From: Ornithorhynchus anatinus
Lineage: Eukaryota > Chordata > Mammalia > Monotremata > Ornithorhynchidae
Direction: 5' to 3'
NCBI RefSeq assembly: GCF_004115215.2
Contig: NW_024396779.1
Coordinates: 186,001-250,000, forward strand
DNA length: 64,000 bases
The translations under genes and the position numbers were made by a program. Shown piece by piece: positions 32,788-44,795 of the stretch (position 1 is the first letter of the stretch; every line of letters begins with the position of its first letter). The notes under the pieces were generated by a model. That model saw only the letters and a list, made by a program, of their open reading frames with translations. It ran no database searches and was not told where the DNA came from.

Positions 32788-34762
32788 CCAATAGTATTTA
32801 TTGAGTGCTTACTATGTGCAGAGCACTGTACTAAGCGCTTGGAATGAACAGGTCGGCAACAGATAGAGACAGTCCCTGCCCTTTGACGGGCTTACAGTCT
32901 AATCGGGGAGACAGGCAGACAAGAACAATGGCAATAAATAGAGTCAAGGGGAAGAACATCTCATAAAAACCATGGCAAATAAATAGAATCAGGGTGATGT
33001 ACATCTCATTAAACAAAATAAACAAAATGAAAAGGGTGATGAAGATATATACAGTTGAGCAGACGAGTACAGTGCTGAGGGGTGGCATGGGAGAGGGGGA
33101 GGAGAGGGAAAGGGGGAGAAGAGGGTTTAGCTGCGGAGAGGTGAAGGGGGAGGGTAGAAGGAGCAGAGGAAAAAGGGTGGAGCTCAGTCTGGGAAGGCCT
33201 CTTGGAGAGGTGAGCTTTAAGTAGAGATTTTGAAGAGGGGAAAAGAATTAGATTGTCGGAGGTGAGGAGGGAGGGCATTCCAGGACCGCAGGAAGACGTG
33301 GCCCAGGGGTCGACGGCGGGATAGGGAGACCGAGGGATGGTGAGGAGGTGGGCGGCAGAGGAGCGGAGCGTGCGGGGTGGGCAGTAGAAAGAGAGAAGGG
33401 AGGAGAGGTAGGAAGGGGCAAGGTGATGGAGAGCCTTGAAGCCTAGAGTGAGGAGTTATTGTTTTGAGCGGAGCTTGATAGGCAACCATTGGAGGTGTTT
33501 AAGAAGGGGAGTGACATGCCCAAAACGTTTTTGCAGGAAGATGAGCCGGGCAGCGGAGTGAAGAATAGACTGGAGCGGGGCAAGAGAGGAGGAAGGGAGA
33601 TCAGAGAGAAGGCTGACACAGTAGTCTAGCTGGGATATAACGAGAGCCCGTAGCAGTAAGGTAGCCATTTGGGTGGAGAGGAAAGGGCGGATCTTGGCGA
33701 TATCGTAAAAGTGAGACCAGCAGGTCTCGGTAACGGATCGGATGTGTGGGGTGAACAAGAGAGCCGAGTCAAAGATGACACCGAGGTTGTGGGCCTGAGA
33801 GATGGGAGGGATGGTCGTACCATCCATGGTGATAGGGAAGTCTGGGAGAGGACCGGGATTGGGAGGGAAGATGAGGAGCTCAGTCTTGTTCATGTTGAGT
33901 TTTCGGTGGCGGGCAGACATCCAGGTGGAAACGTCCTGGAGGCAGGAGGAGATGCGAGCCTGAAGGGAGGAGGAGAGGACAGGGGCAGAGATGTAGATCT
34001 GCATGTCATCTGCGTAGAGATGGCAGTCAAAGCCGTGAGAGCGAATGAGTTCACCGAGGGAGTGAGTGTAAATGGAGAACAGAAGAGGGCCAAGAACTGA
34101 CCCCTGAGGAACTCCAACAGTTAAAGGATGGGAGGGGGGAAAGGGGCCTGAGAAGGAGACCGAGAATTACTGGCCAGAGAGATAAGAGGAGAACCGCGAG
34201 AGGACGGAGTCCGTGAAGCCGAGGTGAGATAAGGTGTGGAGAAGGAGGGGATGGTCGACAGTGTCAAAGGCAGCTGAGAGGTCGAGGAGGATTAGAATGG
34301 AGTAGGAGCTATCGGATTTGGCAAGAAGGAGGTCACGGGTGACCTTAGAGAGAGCAATCTCGGTATAGTGGAGGGGATGGAAGCCAGATTGGAGGGGGTC
34401 CAGAAGAGAATGGGAGTTAAGGAATTCTAAGCAGGAGTGTAGATGACTCGTTCTAGGATTTTGGAAAGGAAGGGTAGTAGGGAGATAGGGCGATAACTGG
34501 AAGGGGAAGTGGTTGAGAGAGGTTTTTTTAGGATGGGGGAGATATGGGCATGTTTGAAGGCAGAGGGGAAGGAGCCATTGGAGAGTGAGCGGTTAAAGAT
34601 AGGAGTTAAGGAAGGGAGGAGGGCAGGGGCGATGGTTTTTATAAGGTGAGCGGGAATGGGGTCCGAGGCGCAAATGGAGGGGGTGGTACTTGCGAGGAGG
34701 GAGGAGATCTCCTCTGAGGATACTACAGGGAAGGATGGAAAGTAGGGGAGAGGGTTGGTGAG
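32788..34762 (-). repeat. Long L2 copy
   Basis: The 3' end is at the gap edge. The copy covers the 3' UTR and ORF2 back through the reverse transcriptase core (YADD-equivalent region near 34015, reading HADDMQIY-like) and about 0.75 kb farther upstream than the copy at 15788. One frame stays open for about 180 codons (34004 to 33456). Several frame breaks elsewhere. Confidence 0.93.
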
Positions 34763-35033
34763 GGGGAGGGGAGAGGGGAAGGAGGAGCAGAGGGAAAGAG
34801 AGGGCAGTCTGGAAGGCTCCTGGAGGAGGTGACTCTCAGCTAGGGCTTTGAAGAGGGAAGATTGTTAGTTTGGGAGGAGGTGAGGAGGGAGAGCATTCCA
34901 GGACAGCAGTAGGATGTGGGCCAGTGGTCGACGGCAGGACAGGCCTGAACGGGAGGGACCGTGAGGAGGTAAGCGGCCTAGTACCATGTTCTGCACACAG
35001 TAAGCAGTCAAAATATTACTACTGATTGATTGC
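34763..35033. repeat. Second L2 fragment and L2 tail
   Basis: Positions 34763-34978 repeat an internal part of the L2 3' region (minus, more diverged than its neighbour). Positions 34979-35033 are a plus-strand L2 tail. Confidence 0.8.
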
Positions 35034-35149
35034 TGGTTATAAAGTAAAGTTCCAGAAATGTATGAATAAGCTACAGTCTAAAATAAATCATGGACTCAAG
35101 TCACAACATTTTGGTGTTAAATTATCATTATGTTATTACTACACTAATA

Positions 35150-35425
35150 ATAATAACAATGCCTATTTGTTAAGAGTTTACTATGTGCCAAGCACGTACT
35201 AAGTGCTGGAGTAGATCTAAGTTAGTCAGGTCCTATATGGCTCACTGTCTAGGTAGGAAGAGAGCAGGTATTGAATCCCCATGTTTGGAGATGAGGAACT
35301 GAGGCCCAGAAGTTAAATGACTTTCCCTAAGTCACACAGCAGGCAAGTGACAGAGTCGGGATTAAACCTAAGAACTCTGACTCCCGATGCCTGTGCTCTT
35401 TCCACAGAGCCATGCTGCTTCTCAA
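35150..35425 (-). repeat. Mon1 SINE
   Basis: Near full length, just downstream (in CENPE orientation) of the last recognised CENPE-like exon. Confidence 0.85.
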
Positions 35426-35581
35426 AAATGAAGGGGCTTCACATGGGCGTGAAAACAGCTTCTAACTTTTTTCATATAAGTTTTGTATATTTCTACTATA
35501 CATATGGATTCTTTTCCTGAAGACAAAAGTTTTCCATCCTATGGACAACCACATTCAGCCTTAATAAGAAATGTTCCTTAC

Positions 35582-36523
35582 CTAGCACTGCAACTCATCA
35601 ATGGTTTTCTTTAACTTTTCTTGACTATCCAAAGTCACAGATTCTCTTTCAGAAGTAGTCCGTTTTCAGTTTGGTAATCACCTCCTGGTGCTGTTTTAAG
35701 GACATAAAAGCATTTCTCCGATTTCTTCTTTTGTGTCTATGTTCTTTGCCATAAGTAAACACGTGATGAAATCAGTTCCTACCAAATGCTTTTGCTTAGA
35801 TTTACTTCTATTCACTTCTGCACTCAAGAATTCTAATCTTCTAATTCTCAATTGGATCCAAAATGTCTCTTACCATCTTCTGGGTACCCTTAATATCATC
35901 TCGAGCTGGGCCCTCTCCATCTGCAGAGTTTCCAGGAGTTTCATGAGGTCGACTTTTTCTTGGGTGACAGTTCTTATTTCTTCCAGATTCTCTTGAAGTA
36001 GCTAATTGTCAGCGTCTCCATTTCTAGGTCCTCCGGCATTGAATCTCTGTCCTTAATTGGGCCTTCAAGGATTCCAACTCATTTAACTGTCCACAAGTCA
36101 CAGAGGACTCTTCCCTCAGGCTGTCAAGCTATTCTTGCTCAGCTGTCTTTTGTTGAAGCTCCTGGATCTCGTAGAACGGCTTAAAAAAAACAAATATAAA
36201 TGAATGAAATGTGGAATGAAAATCTCTCTTGTGTATCTAAAAAGATGCAATATACCCTACACAGTCCTAGTTCTCAGTAGGTATTCTGTAGCTATAAAAG
36301 TTTGTGTTTTTATAATAGGATGGTATTCTGCATTGCTGGTGACCCAAAGAGTATGCTAGAAAGAAATGAAAGTGGTCATTTGTGACTGCATGTTATTTTG
36401 TTGTTTCAAAATAGATGAGATGACATGAAAATATTAAGGCCTCTCCAATCACTACAGCAGCTCAAGAGAGTTTAGAGAAATCAGGCAATCTCTATTGCAT
36501 TTTCAAGGTAGACGCCACTAACC
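35582..36523 (-). pseudogene. CENPE: CENPE-like stalk exons with splice sites
   Basis: Three exons. Exon 36780-36523 ends CAGAG before a GTTAGT donor; its acceptor is unclear. Exon 36179-35874 follows a T-run acceptor (ttttttttaag) and ends ATG before GTAAGAG; it has two in-frame stops and a shift near 35990. Exon 35743-35582 follows 'ttatggcaaag' and ends TGCTAG before GTAAGG; it holds a shift before NAFMSLKQHQ and another after KTD. Confidence 0.8.
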
Positions 36524-37139
36524 TCTGGTTTCGTATCATTCAAATCTGAGCTTACTTGCCATACTTCCAAAGACAGACTTGCTATCTGATGTTTCATTTG
36601 TTCATTCTCTTCAACTAGATCCACATGTTTCCTTTCAAACTCCCTGAGCTGCTGTTTAAAATCCTGGTGTTTCTGGCCAGTTCTCTGGCCTTCTGTCCAG
36701 GAAACGGATAGCTCTTTAGTCTTCTCCGCTTCTAGAAGTTATTCAAGAATGGCTTTTTTGAGGAATTTGTCCTTTGCAGATGTAACCAAACAGCGGTTTG
36801 GACTCCTCAAGATTCCATCGATACATTTAGAGCATTGGGAAATACTTGTTAAATCGTGTTATATTTGGGCAACAGTTTTGGAAGACTTCATTACACAGTA
36901 AATCAGCCTGGTTAGTAGGTTAAAAAAAAATCCTCAGGCCTACAGAAATTTTTAGCAGCCTGTGATACCTGCATTAGGTTCTCCTCATAATCCTGCATCA
37001 TCTATCTCTGTTTAAACCACACCACTTTGCTCCAACTATTGTCATTATTTCACACTGTTGTATGGGATGGCCTTTTGGGCAGACTGCAGAGACAAGAAAT
37101 GAGTAAGAGGAATTTGGGGGGTGCAACGGATGGCAGCAG

Positions 37140-37490
37140 TCACAACAGTTTCCCCCTTTTCCCTCTGCTCCTCCACCTCTCCCTTCCCTCCCCACAGCAC
37201 TGTACTCGTCCGCTCAACTGTATATATTTCCATTACCCTATTTATTTTGTTAATGAATTGTACATCGCCTTGATTCTATTTAGTTGCCATTGTTTTTATG
37301 AGATGTTCTTCCCCTCGACTCTATTTATTGCCATTGTTCTTGTCTGTCCAACTCCCCCGATCAGACTGTAAGCCCGTCAAACGGCAGGGACTGTCTCTAT
37401 CTGTTGCCGACCTGTTCATCCCAAGCGCTTAGTACAGTGCTCTGCACATAGTAAGCGCTCAATAAATACTATTGAATGAATGAATGAATG
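37140..37490 (+). repeat. Young L2 3' end inside a CENPE intron
   Basis: Covers the 3' UTR and (tgaa)n tail, very similar to the end of the 15788 copy. Inserted after the CENPE relic formed or while it was still a gene. Confidence 0.92.
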
Positions 37491-38050
37491 AACAGTGGCA
37501 GATGGGAAGGGGGCTGGACTTTGAGGCTCCTCTTTTCATCTTTCCAGTGCTGATGCTGTTGCTCTCCTACTCTATCAGATGACCAGCTGGATGCATGTAA
37601 GTGTGAGCAGAAGGGATTTGGGCAGTGAAGAGGAGCAGTTTGTCAGGGGCCTGGAGGTGAGATGTGCAAGACGGAAGGGATTGAGGAAGTTCTTTGGGGC
37701 AAATGCTGAGACACAGGGGCACAGAGTTTTGGGTTTTTTTTGATTGAAGACTTCTATTTTAGGACATAGTTGCCAACAAATTTGCCTGATTGAAGAAGGG
37801 TCAGAAATTTAAACAGAGACAATAGATAATTTGGTAGTGCTATTAAAAACCCAGAATTTGCACTTTTTGACATAGCAATTTGCTCTAATCTGTACTATCA
37901 GATTCCATTGTGTTTAATTGTATCACAAGATCAACTATACCTAAATATACACACCATGAATCTGATCTTTTATAAACCATGATAACTTGAAAAACAAAAT
38001 TAGTGTAAATGTCTTATAGCTGCTTTCAAGGTAAAGTATTCAGCCCAATA
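37491..38050. other. CENPE intronic and unassigned DNA
   Basis: Unique sequence between two CENPE-like exons. I recognise no further exon here. Confidence 0.5.
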
Positions 38051-38402
38051 AAAAAAAATCCCTTCTTCTGAAATATTTACTCCTTTCCTCAGCAGCTCTG
38101 CTTCATTAGATAATGTTTTCTACTCTAAGACTTTTAGCTTCTTTTTGCAAAATTGTATTTCCTTCAATTACTTTGTCCAGTTCACTTTTAAGACCAATTC
38201 ATTTTCTTTCCAATTCCACCAAAGATGGCAAATTCGAAGTTTTGGATGAATTCAATGATAAATAAAAGGAAGTAGCTTAACTTCCATCTACCGTGACAGT
38301 TTCTTAAAGAAATTCAAATAATTTCTTAAGGAATTCAGAAGATGGGATTCTTTTCAACAATGTGTTTACTTAGGACAGGTTGATAAAAATGACACTACCG
38401 TT

Positions 38403-38465
38403 TTGACCCCACTGCTTAACGCAGTGTCAGGCACATGATAAACTCTTAAAAACCGTTATTCTTAT
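38403..38465 (+). repeat. Mon1 tail fragment
   Basis: Short 3' remnant in a CENPE intron. Confidence 0.65.
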
Positions 38466-39549
38466 TATTTAAGTGCTTATTGAGAATTTTCCCAGACAGG
38501 TTATCTATAAATACATAGTGACTGGTTCCCCCTACTGGTCGCATTTAAAAATATTTGGCATTTGAAACTCGAGGAAACATAAGCCTAATTCAACATCAAC
38601 TACACTTTAAAAACTTAAAAGTTGACAGTTGAAAGGAAGTTATTTAACACCCCACAGTATTTCACAGAAAGAAGAGTTGACCAAAAGATGAACAAGATAA
38701 AAACAGAACGTGTGAGAGAAGTTTAGTTATAGAAAGCACCTTTAGGAACCTCGCCAACCATGAAAGAAGTTAATTTAGAGTTTTCAGTAAAAACAAACTG
38801 TAACTCAGTTTGCATTTTATTGCAGCTGACTTTACCTACTGCCAAATGACTTTGTTATACCTGAAGATCCGTTTCCACATGTTCATCTCTACTTGAGAGT
38901 TCTTTCTATAAGAACACTGTTATATAGAGAGAAGAACATTATGTATGCTCATCTAACCTTAATGTATTCCAAACAAAACATGTTAAAGAGACATTTCCAT
39001 TTTCTCTTTCAACTCAAGATTTTCATCTTTAAGGAGGGCTGATTCTTTTTTTGCCCCAAGGGCTATGATTTCAGTCTCCTAGAGAGTCTGCTTCATCTTC
39101 TAGATGTCTATAGATACAGTTTCGGTGTTGCCTGGGAGGACACCAAGATTGAATATAATGGGATAAGTGGCATCCAAACCAATTTCTCCCTAGGGACATC
39201 TCCATTCTGAATTACCAAATACAAAGTGAACCCAAATGATCAAACCAACAATAACCAAGAAGTCTATTAAAATGTGGATTAGTTCACAATCCTCTTAAAT
39301 AGCTATGAATCAACAATCAGATGACTTGAACACAATTCACATTTCTTGGTTTAGAAAGGGGTGAGGGGATTGTTTCCAACTATCATTCAGATTTAGGAAA
39401 AAATTTCCCCTCTTTGCTTCACCTCCATATGGTTCTCTCACATAATGTTTCCAAGGTCAAAGCATGGCTGGCAAAAAAATTCTCAACAAAATATGTTCTA
39501 AGTAAATTCTTTTAAAAAATGTTAAGAATCCTAACTATTTTTAAAATTA

Positions 39550-39665
39550 TTTATTATGGTACCTACTATATACCAAGTATGGGGGTAGATAAAAGATAAT
39601 CAGGTTGGATACAGTCCCTGTACCACAAGGGGCTCCCAATTTAAGAAGGGGAGAGTAGGTCCACT
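39550..39665 (-). repeat. Partial Mon1 SINE
   Basis: 3' half only, old; intronic to the CENPE relic. Confidence 0.7.
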
Positions 39666-40014
39666 CTTTTATTAGTGGACCTAATTAAATACCAGGCAGA
39701 TATTGGCTCTGTTTTGCTTTCCAAATCAAAGAAATCAGGCTGCAAGTCTATTGCTGGCAAAAACAGCTTTCTTAGTTTCAGAGAAGTCAAGTTCTAAACC
39801 AAATATCAAGTATCATTCTCTTTCATGAAATTTAAAAATACACAAAGTCAACACTAAAAGTAATTCTAATTTTTACAGCTGAAAAGAAGACATCCACTTG
39901 TCCTGATCTTTTTATTTCCTTTATCTGGTTTTCTTGAAGCAAGTCTAATTTTGATTTATGTTCTATCTGAAGCAATCGCAGTAGAATGGAGTAATTAGTA
40001 ATTCAAGTAGAGAG

Positions 40015-40935
40015 CCTGATAGAGGACCTGGGTTCTAATCCCAGCTCCATCACTTCTCTGCTGTGAGACCTTAAGAAGGTCACTTAACTTCTTCATTGAT
40101 ATTCACATTTGAAATTCACCCCACCCCACAAATGTACCTTATGTATCTATCTTTAAATTTCTTTGTTTTGTGGTACTCATTAAGCACTTACTATGTGTCA
40201 AAAGTTGTTCTAAGTGCTGGGATAGTTACAAGTCAATTATTTATATTAATATCTGTCTCCCCCTCTAGAATTGTGGACAGGGAACGTGTCTGCCAACTTC
40301 GTTGCATTGTTCTGTCCCCCTATAGAGTTGTGGTCCCTGACTTCCAGGACCTTACAGTCTAATGGACTTTTGTAATGGAAGCAGCATGGCCTGGTGGAAC
40401 GAGCATATAGGCTTCAGAGGTCAGAAAACTTGGGTTAATAATAATAATTATGGTATTTGTTAAATGTTTACTATGTTCCAAGCACTGTTATAAGCACTGG
40501 GATAGATATAGGGTAATCAGGTTGTCCCACGGGAGGCTCAAATTTTTTAATACCCATTTTACGGATGTGTTAACCAAAGGCAAAGAGTAGTTGAATGACT
40601 TTCCCAAGGTCATACAGCAGACAAGTGGCAGAACAGGGATTAGAACCCTCATCCTCTGACTTCCAAGCCAGGGATTTTTCCACTAAGCCACACTGCTTCT
40701 CTGGGTTCTAATCCCAACTCCACCATTTGTCTTTTGTATAATTGAGGCCAAGTCATTTCACTTCCTTGTGCCTCATCTACAAACTGGGGATTGTACAAAC
40801 TGGGGAGGATTCTCTCCCTCCAACCTAGACCCTGCCTGACATGGAAGCTCAACATCTGAATCTGTTTACCTGGTATTTACCTCAGGCTCAGGACAGTGCT
40901 TGACACATAGTAAACATTTATATACCACAATTATT
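40015..40935 (+). repeat. Mon1 SINE nest and L2 tail
   Basis: 40015-40090 (+, partial), 40165-40235 (minus, partial), L2 tail 40240-40330. Then a plus-strand Mon1 (40378-40935) is cut after 'aacttgggtt' by a minus-strand Mon1 (about 40437-40700) and resumes at 'gggttctaatcccaactcc'. The host SINE is therefore older than its insert. Confidence 0.8.
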
Positions 40936-41074
40936 ATATATTTCATGAACATTTTTCCTTTCTACAAAATTTCTGCTAGCAGTATTTGGCTAACAACTGG
41001 ACTGTTTCAGCTACAAATCCTAAAGATTTTTTTCATCTTCCCCCACTAACATAAATTGTATTTAAACCGTAAGC

Positions 41075-41335
41075 ATAGCAGCATGACCTAGTGGAAAGAG
41101 CTCGGGCCTGACAACCAGAGGACATGAGTTCTAATCCCTGCTCAGCTGTGTGAACCTGGGCAAGTCACATAACTTCTTTGTGCCTCAGTTACCTCCTCTG
41201 TAAAGTGGGGTTTCAGACTGTGAGTTGCAAGTGGGACAAAGACTGCGTCCAACCTGACTACTTTGTATCTACCTCAGTGCTTAATATAGTGCCTGGCCCA
41301 TTGTAAGGACTTAAATATCCTTAAAAAGTGTAATA
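41075..41335 (+). repeat. Mon1 SINE in a CENPE intron
   Basis: Near full length, between the motor exons and the stalk exons. Confidence 0.87.
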
Positions 41336-41383
41336 TAGCAAAGTGGACTTTGGTGCCCATAATTATGTTTCATGCCAACTCAC

Positions 41384-41605
41384 CAAGTGAGATACCATGA
41401 CCACTCCTTCACAGTTAGATGTGTCTTTTCCCCTACTTTCCACAATTTAAAATGTGGCATGGACAGAAACAAACAACCTTGTAGAAAATTAATGCATCTT
41501 TTTCCACAGAAAGGAGAAGAACAGCAAGATCACCTACTATCTGGAAAATGGTAGGAGAGCGACTGCTTTGCTGATTCATTTTTGTTTTTCCACAATGTCT
41601 GTTCT
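41384..41605 (-). pseudogene. CENPE: CENPE-like motor exons (switch I)
   Basis: The first exon follows 'gaatctattccag' and reads through kinesin switch I. The kinesin-wide SSRSH has become SSRSP, losing a residue needed for ATP hydrolysis. The frame across this exon is otherwise open. The second reads GKDTSNCEGVVMVSHL, where the human protein has PSNCEGSVKVSHL, and ends at a GTGAGT donor. The intron between them is about 100 bases. Confidence 0.85.
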
Positions 41606-41689
41606 CTGGAATAGATTCATATTTCAAGTCAACATGCGTTTGTCCACAGGAAAACACTGAAATTTGTTCAACTGAGCATTTTCACTCTT

Positions 41690-41815
41690 CTAGACTGGGA
41701 GCCTGTTGGGTAGGGATTGTCTCTATTTGTTGTCGAATTGTACTTTCCAAGTGCTTAGTACAGTGCTCTGCACACTGTAACCACTCAGTAAATACAATTG
41801 AATGAATGAATGAAT
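41690..41815 (+). repeat. L2 3' tail abutting the V1R relic
   Basis: Ends in (tgaa)n exactly where V1R codons begin. Confidence 0.85.
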
Positions 41816-42110
41816 CATGACCTGGGTTGGCGGCTACATGGTGACAGTTTTACACCAACACCACAAACAAATGCAGCATAACCACAGTATCAGTTGCCCC
41901 CTGAAATCCTCCATGGAGACCACAGCCATTGACACCATCTTGCTTCTCATCAGTCGCTATGTTTGCTTTTGCTGGGTTTCGTGAAGGGATATGACCCCCA
42001 GATGCAGAGTGCCACAAATTTTCTGTCAGCTTGTTACTCCTTCTTATGTCTGTGGATGCTGATCAGCAGAGATCCTTGAATCCACAGACTCCAAAGTATC
42101 CTGGAGAATT
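41816..42110 (+). pseudogene. Vomeronasal V1R pseudogene fragment (C-terminal third)
   Basis: Begins MTWVGGYMVTVLHQHHKQMQ (end of TM5 and the third inner loop), then KSSMETTAIDTILLLIS and CFCW (TM6). About 10 residues are missing at the TM6-TM7 loop and the frame shifts. It resumes FVKGYDPQMQSATNFLSACY (TM7) and ends LISRDP at a stop. It is clearly related to the intact V1R at 52119-53081, which has SGYMVIVLHRHHQQVQ and LISRDP at the same places. TM1-TM4 are absent; the upstream neighbour is an L2 tail. Confidence 0.9.
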
Positions 42111-42134
42111 AGAAAGGGACCTCTCTTCCTTTGG

Positions 42135-42640
42135 ATCAATCTATCGATCAATCGTATTTAGCGAGCACATGCTATGTGTAGAGTAAGCTCACTGCAAACA
42201 GGGAATGTGTCTACCAACTCTGTTGCATTGGACTCTCTCAAGTGCTTTATTCACAATAAGCACTCAGTAAATTCCATAGATGATGATGCATGCAGCAAAC
42301 TGTACTAAGTACATGAAAGAGTACAATATATTAGAGTTGGTAGACATATTCTTTGCTCACAACAAGCTTACAGTCTAGAGGGGAGACGGACATTAATACA
42401 AAGTGCTATGGGGCTGAGGACATAAGTGCTGTGGGGCTGAGGTTGGGGTGACTAAAGGATCCCATGTCACCAACCCACCTTTTTCTTTCCTCATCAATGC
42501 CTGTTCTCCCTTGCTCTTGGACTGGGAACTCCATGTGAGACAGAGACTATGTATAACCTATCTTGTACCTATCCCAGTGTTTAGTACAGTGCTTGGCACA
42601 TAGTAAGCACTTAACAAATACCATTATCATGATTATCATC
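42135..42640. repeat. L2 tails and a Mon1 tail
   Basis: Minus L2 at 42137-42185 and 42290-42455; plus L2 at 42185-42285; Mon1 tail (+) at 42520-42640. Confidence 0.7.
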
Positions 42641-42754
42641 ATCATTCTTCCTGAAAATGTTCTAGTCTAAAGGAATTAGAAGTCTTTGAGGAACAGTCCA
42701 TCTCTTCCAGGGATTTTCCACTCTTGGTCCATGGAAACAAGTGCTCCTAGAATA

Positions 42755-43428
42755 TAATTATAATTGTAGTATTTGTTTAACGTTTACTATTTGCCAAACA
42801 CTGTACTAAACACTGGGATAGATACAAGATAATCAGGACCCACATGGGGCTAACAGTCTAAGTAGGAGGAAGAGCAGATTTTGAATCTCCATTTTGCAGA
42901 TAAGAGAACTGAGGCATGGAGAAGTTAAGTGACTTGCCCAAAGTCACACAGCAGGTAAGTGGGAGAACAGGGAGAGCTCTGCCTCCCAGGCCCTTTCTTT
43001 TTCCAGTAAGCCATGCTGCTTCTCTATGTGGTAAAGTCCACTGTTTCTCCCCCTCCCATCATATCCTCTGTTTTTCACTTATGTGGACTTCTCTCTCATA
43101 ATTTTCCTCGATAATAATGATATATTGGTATTAATTAACAATAAAAATGCTGGCATTTTACTAGTTAAGCATTTTACTATGTTTCAAGCACTGTATTGAG
43201 TGCAGGGGTAAAAATAATCAAATCAGACACAGTCCATGTCTGTCATGGGGCTCACACTCTAAGGGGGGGGGGTGAAGAGGTATCTTATCCCCATTTTACA
43301 GATGAGGGAACTGAGGGTCTGAGACAATAAGTGATTTACCCAAGATCACAAAGCCATCAAGTGGTAGAGGCAGAACCCATGGTTCCCAGAGGCAGTTTCC
43401 ATTCCGCTAGACCACACTGCCTTTCTAA
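42755..43428 (-). repeat. Two Mon1 SINEs
   Basis: 42755-43028 and 43125-43428, both minus and diverged. Short unassigned DNA between them. Confidence 0.82.
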
Positions 43429-43554
43429 GGAAGAGTCTTGGCATCCTTGGTCCTTCCTTCATATGGAAGAGAGAGGTAATGGGGTTAAGGATGAAACTTT
43501 GGACAGTTCATCTATGTGAGAAGCAGGAGTCTCCAGAGAGAACTTGCAAGTCAT

Positions 43555-44190
43555 CCTCTGGACTGTAAGCTCATTGTGGGCAGGGAAGTGTTTACCATCT
43601 CTGTTAAATTGTACTTTTCCAAGGGCTTAGTACAGTGTTCTGCACACAGTAAGTGCTAGGTAAATAGGTAAATACCATTGACTGAATAATTGAAGTGCTA
43701 TGTGTTGTGGTAGATAGGAGGTAATCAGATCAGACTCAGTTCCTGCCCGACATGAGGTTCATAGCTTAAGAGGGGAGAAGAGCAGGTATCTTATCTCCAT
43801 TTTGCATATGGATGATGAACTTGAGGCACAGAGAGGTTAAGTGACTTACCCAAGGTCACACAGCAGACAAATGACTGAACAGGGACTAGAACGGGGATCT
43901 CCTGATACCTGATCCTGAGCTTGTGAGACCAGAAGACCAAAAAATACAGACTCTAGTCACAGCTCTGTCAGTAGCCTGCTGGGTGATCTAGGGAAACTTA
44001 ACTTTTTGGTCTTCAGGCATTTACTTTCAACAAGATCATCCAATGTTGTGATTGGTTCTCCTAGTTGACCAGGAGTGTCAAAGTAATCATTATGTGTAAT
44101 AATGTAGACTGCAGAGTCATGTCAACAAACTCTGCTCTATTGTATTTTCCGAAGAGCTTGGAAAGTGCTCAATAAATACCATTGATTGAT
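43555..44190. repeat. L2 tail, Mon1 parts and L2 tail
   Basis: L2 (+) 43555-43690; Mon1 (minus) 43690-43918; Mon1 (+) partial 43930-44010; L2 (+) 44100-44190. Confidence 0.75.
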
Positions 44191-44249
44191 ATGCGACTTT
44201 ATACTTAATTCGCAGACAGGAGAACTTTAACCTCACCCTAATTTCACTG

Positions 44250-44795
44250 GCTTGTACTAAGCACTGGAGTAGATACAAGCTAATTGGGTTGGACACAGTC
44301 CATGTCCCACATGGGGCTCACCATCTTAATCCCCATTTTACAAATGAGGGAACTGAGGCACAGAGTGCCACAGAAGTGACGTAACTTGCTCAACGTCACA
44401 GAGAAAACAAGTGGTGGGACTAGGATTAGAACCCAGGTCCCTCTAACTCCCAGGCCCGTGCTCTATCCACTAGGCCACTCTGCTTCTCAGTGTGGCTTTT
44501 CTATATCATGGTTTAAAAAGGCTTGTGGTCTTGAAATTGAGATGTACAGCCTCTGTAGCTGGAAAAGAATTAGTTTGTGAGGCAGAATCCCAGGATTCAA
44601 ACCCCAGCCCCACCAGTGGCATACTATGTGACCTTAGATAAGTCAAACAACCTCTCTGAGCCTCAGTTTCCTCACCTGTAAAATGCAGGATAGATTGTGA
44701 GCCCCATTAGGGTCAGGAAATGTGTCCTATCTCTGAATCTTTTCTCTTCCTCAGCACATAGGGATTGCTTAATGAATATGGTAATTTGGTTTCAG
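44250..44795. repeat. Two Mon1 SINEs
   Basis: 44250-44490 (minus) and 44570-44795 (+, old). Confidence 0.8.

Larger units (their letters stand above)
35582..41605 (-). pseudogene. CENPE: CENPE (kinesin-7) unprocessed pseudogene, partial
   Basis: CENP-E is the plus-end kinesin that brings chromosomes to the metaphase plate. Colinear minus-strand matches to the human protein, as I recall it, run from the motor into the stalk: 41605-41538 NRHCGKTKMNQQSSRSPTIF; 41433-41384 GKDTSNCEGVVMVSHL; about 39995-39890 SKLDLLQENQIKEI; about 39110-39000 MKQTL then ALGAKKESALLKDENLELKE; about 38935-38872 KELSSRDEHVETDLQ; about 38250-38060 KSELDKVIEGNTILQKEAK; 36780-36523 FERKHVDLVEENEQMKHQIA; 36179-35874 VTQEKVDLMKLLETLQMERA; 35743-35582 MSLKQHQEVITKLKTD. 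Introns are retained, several with GT-AG ends. Stops and frameshifts occur in most stalk exons, so it is dead. The first motor exons and the long C-terminal part are missing. L2 and SINE copies sit in its introns. Confidence 0.85.
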
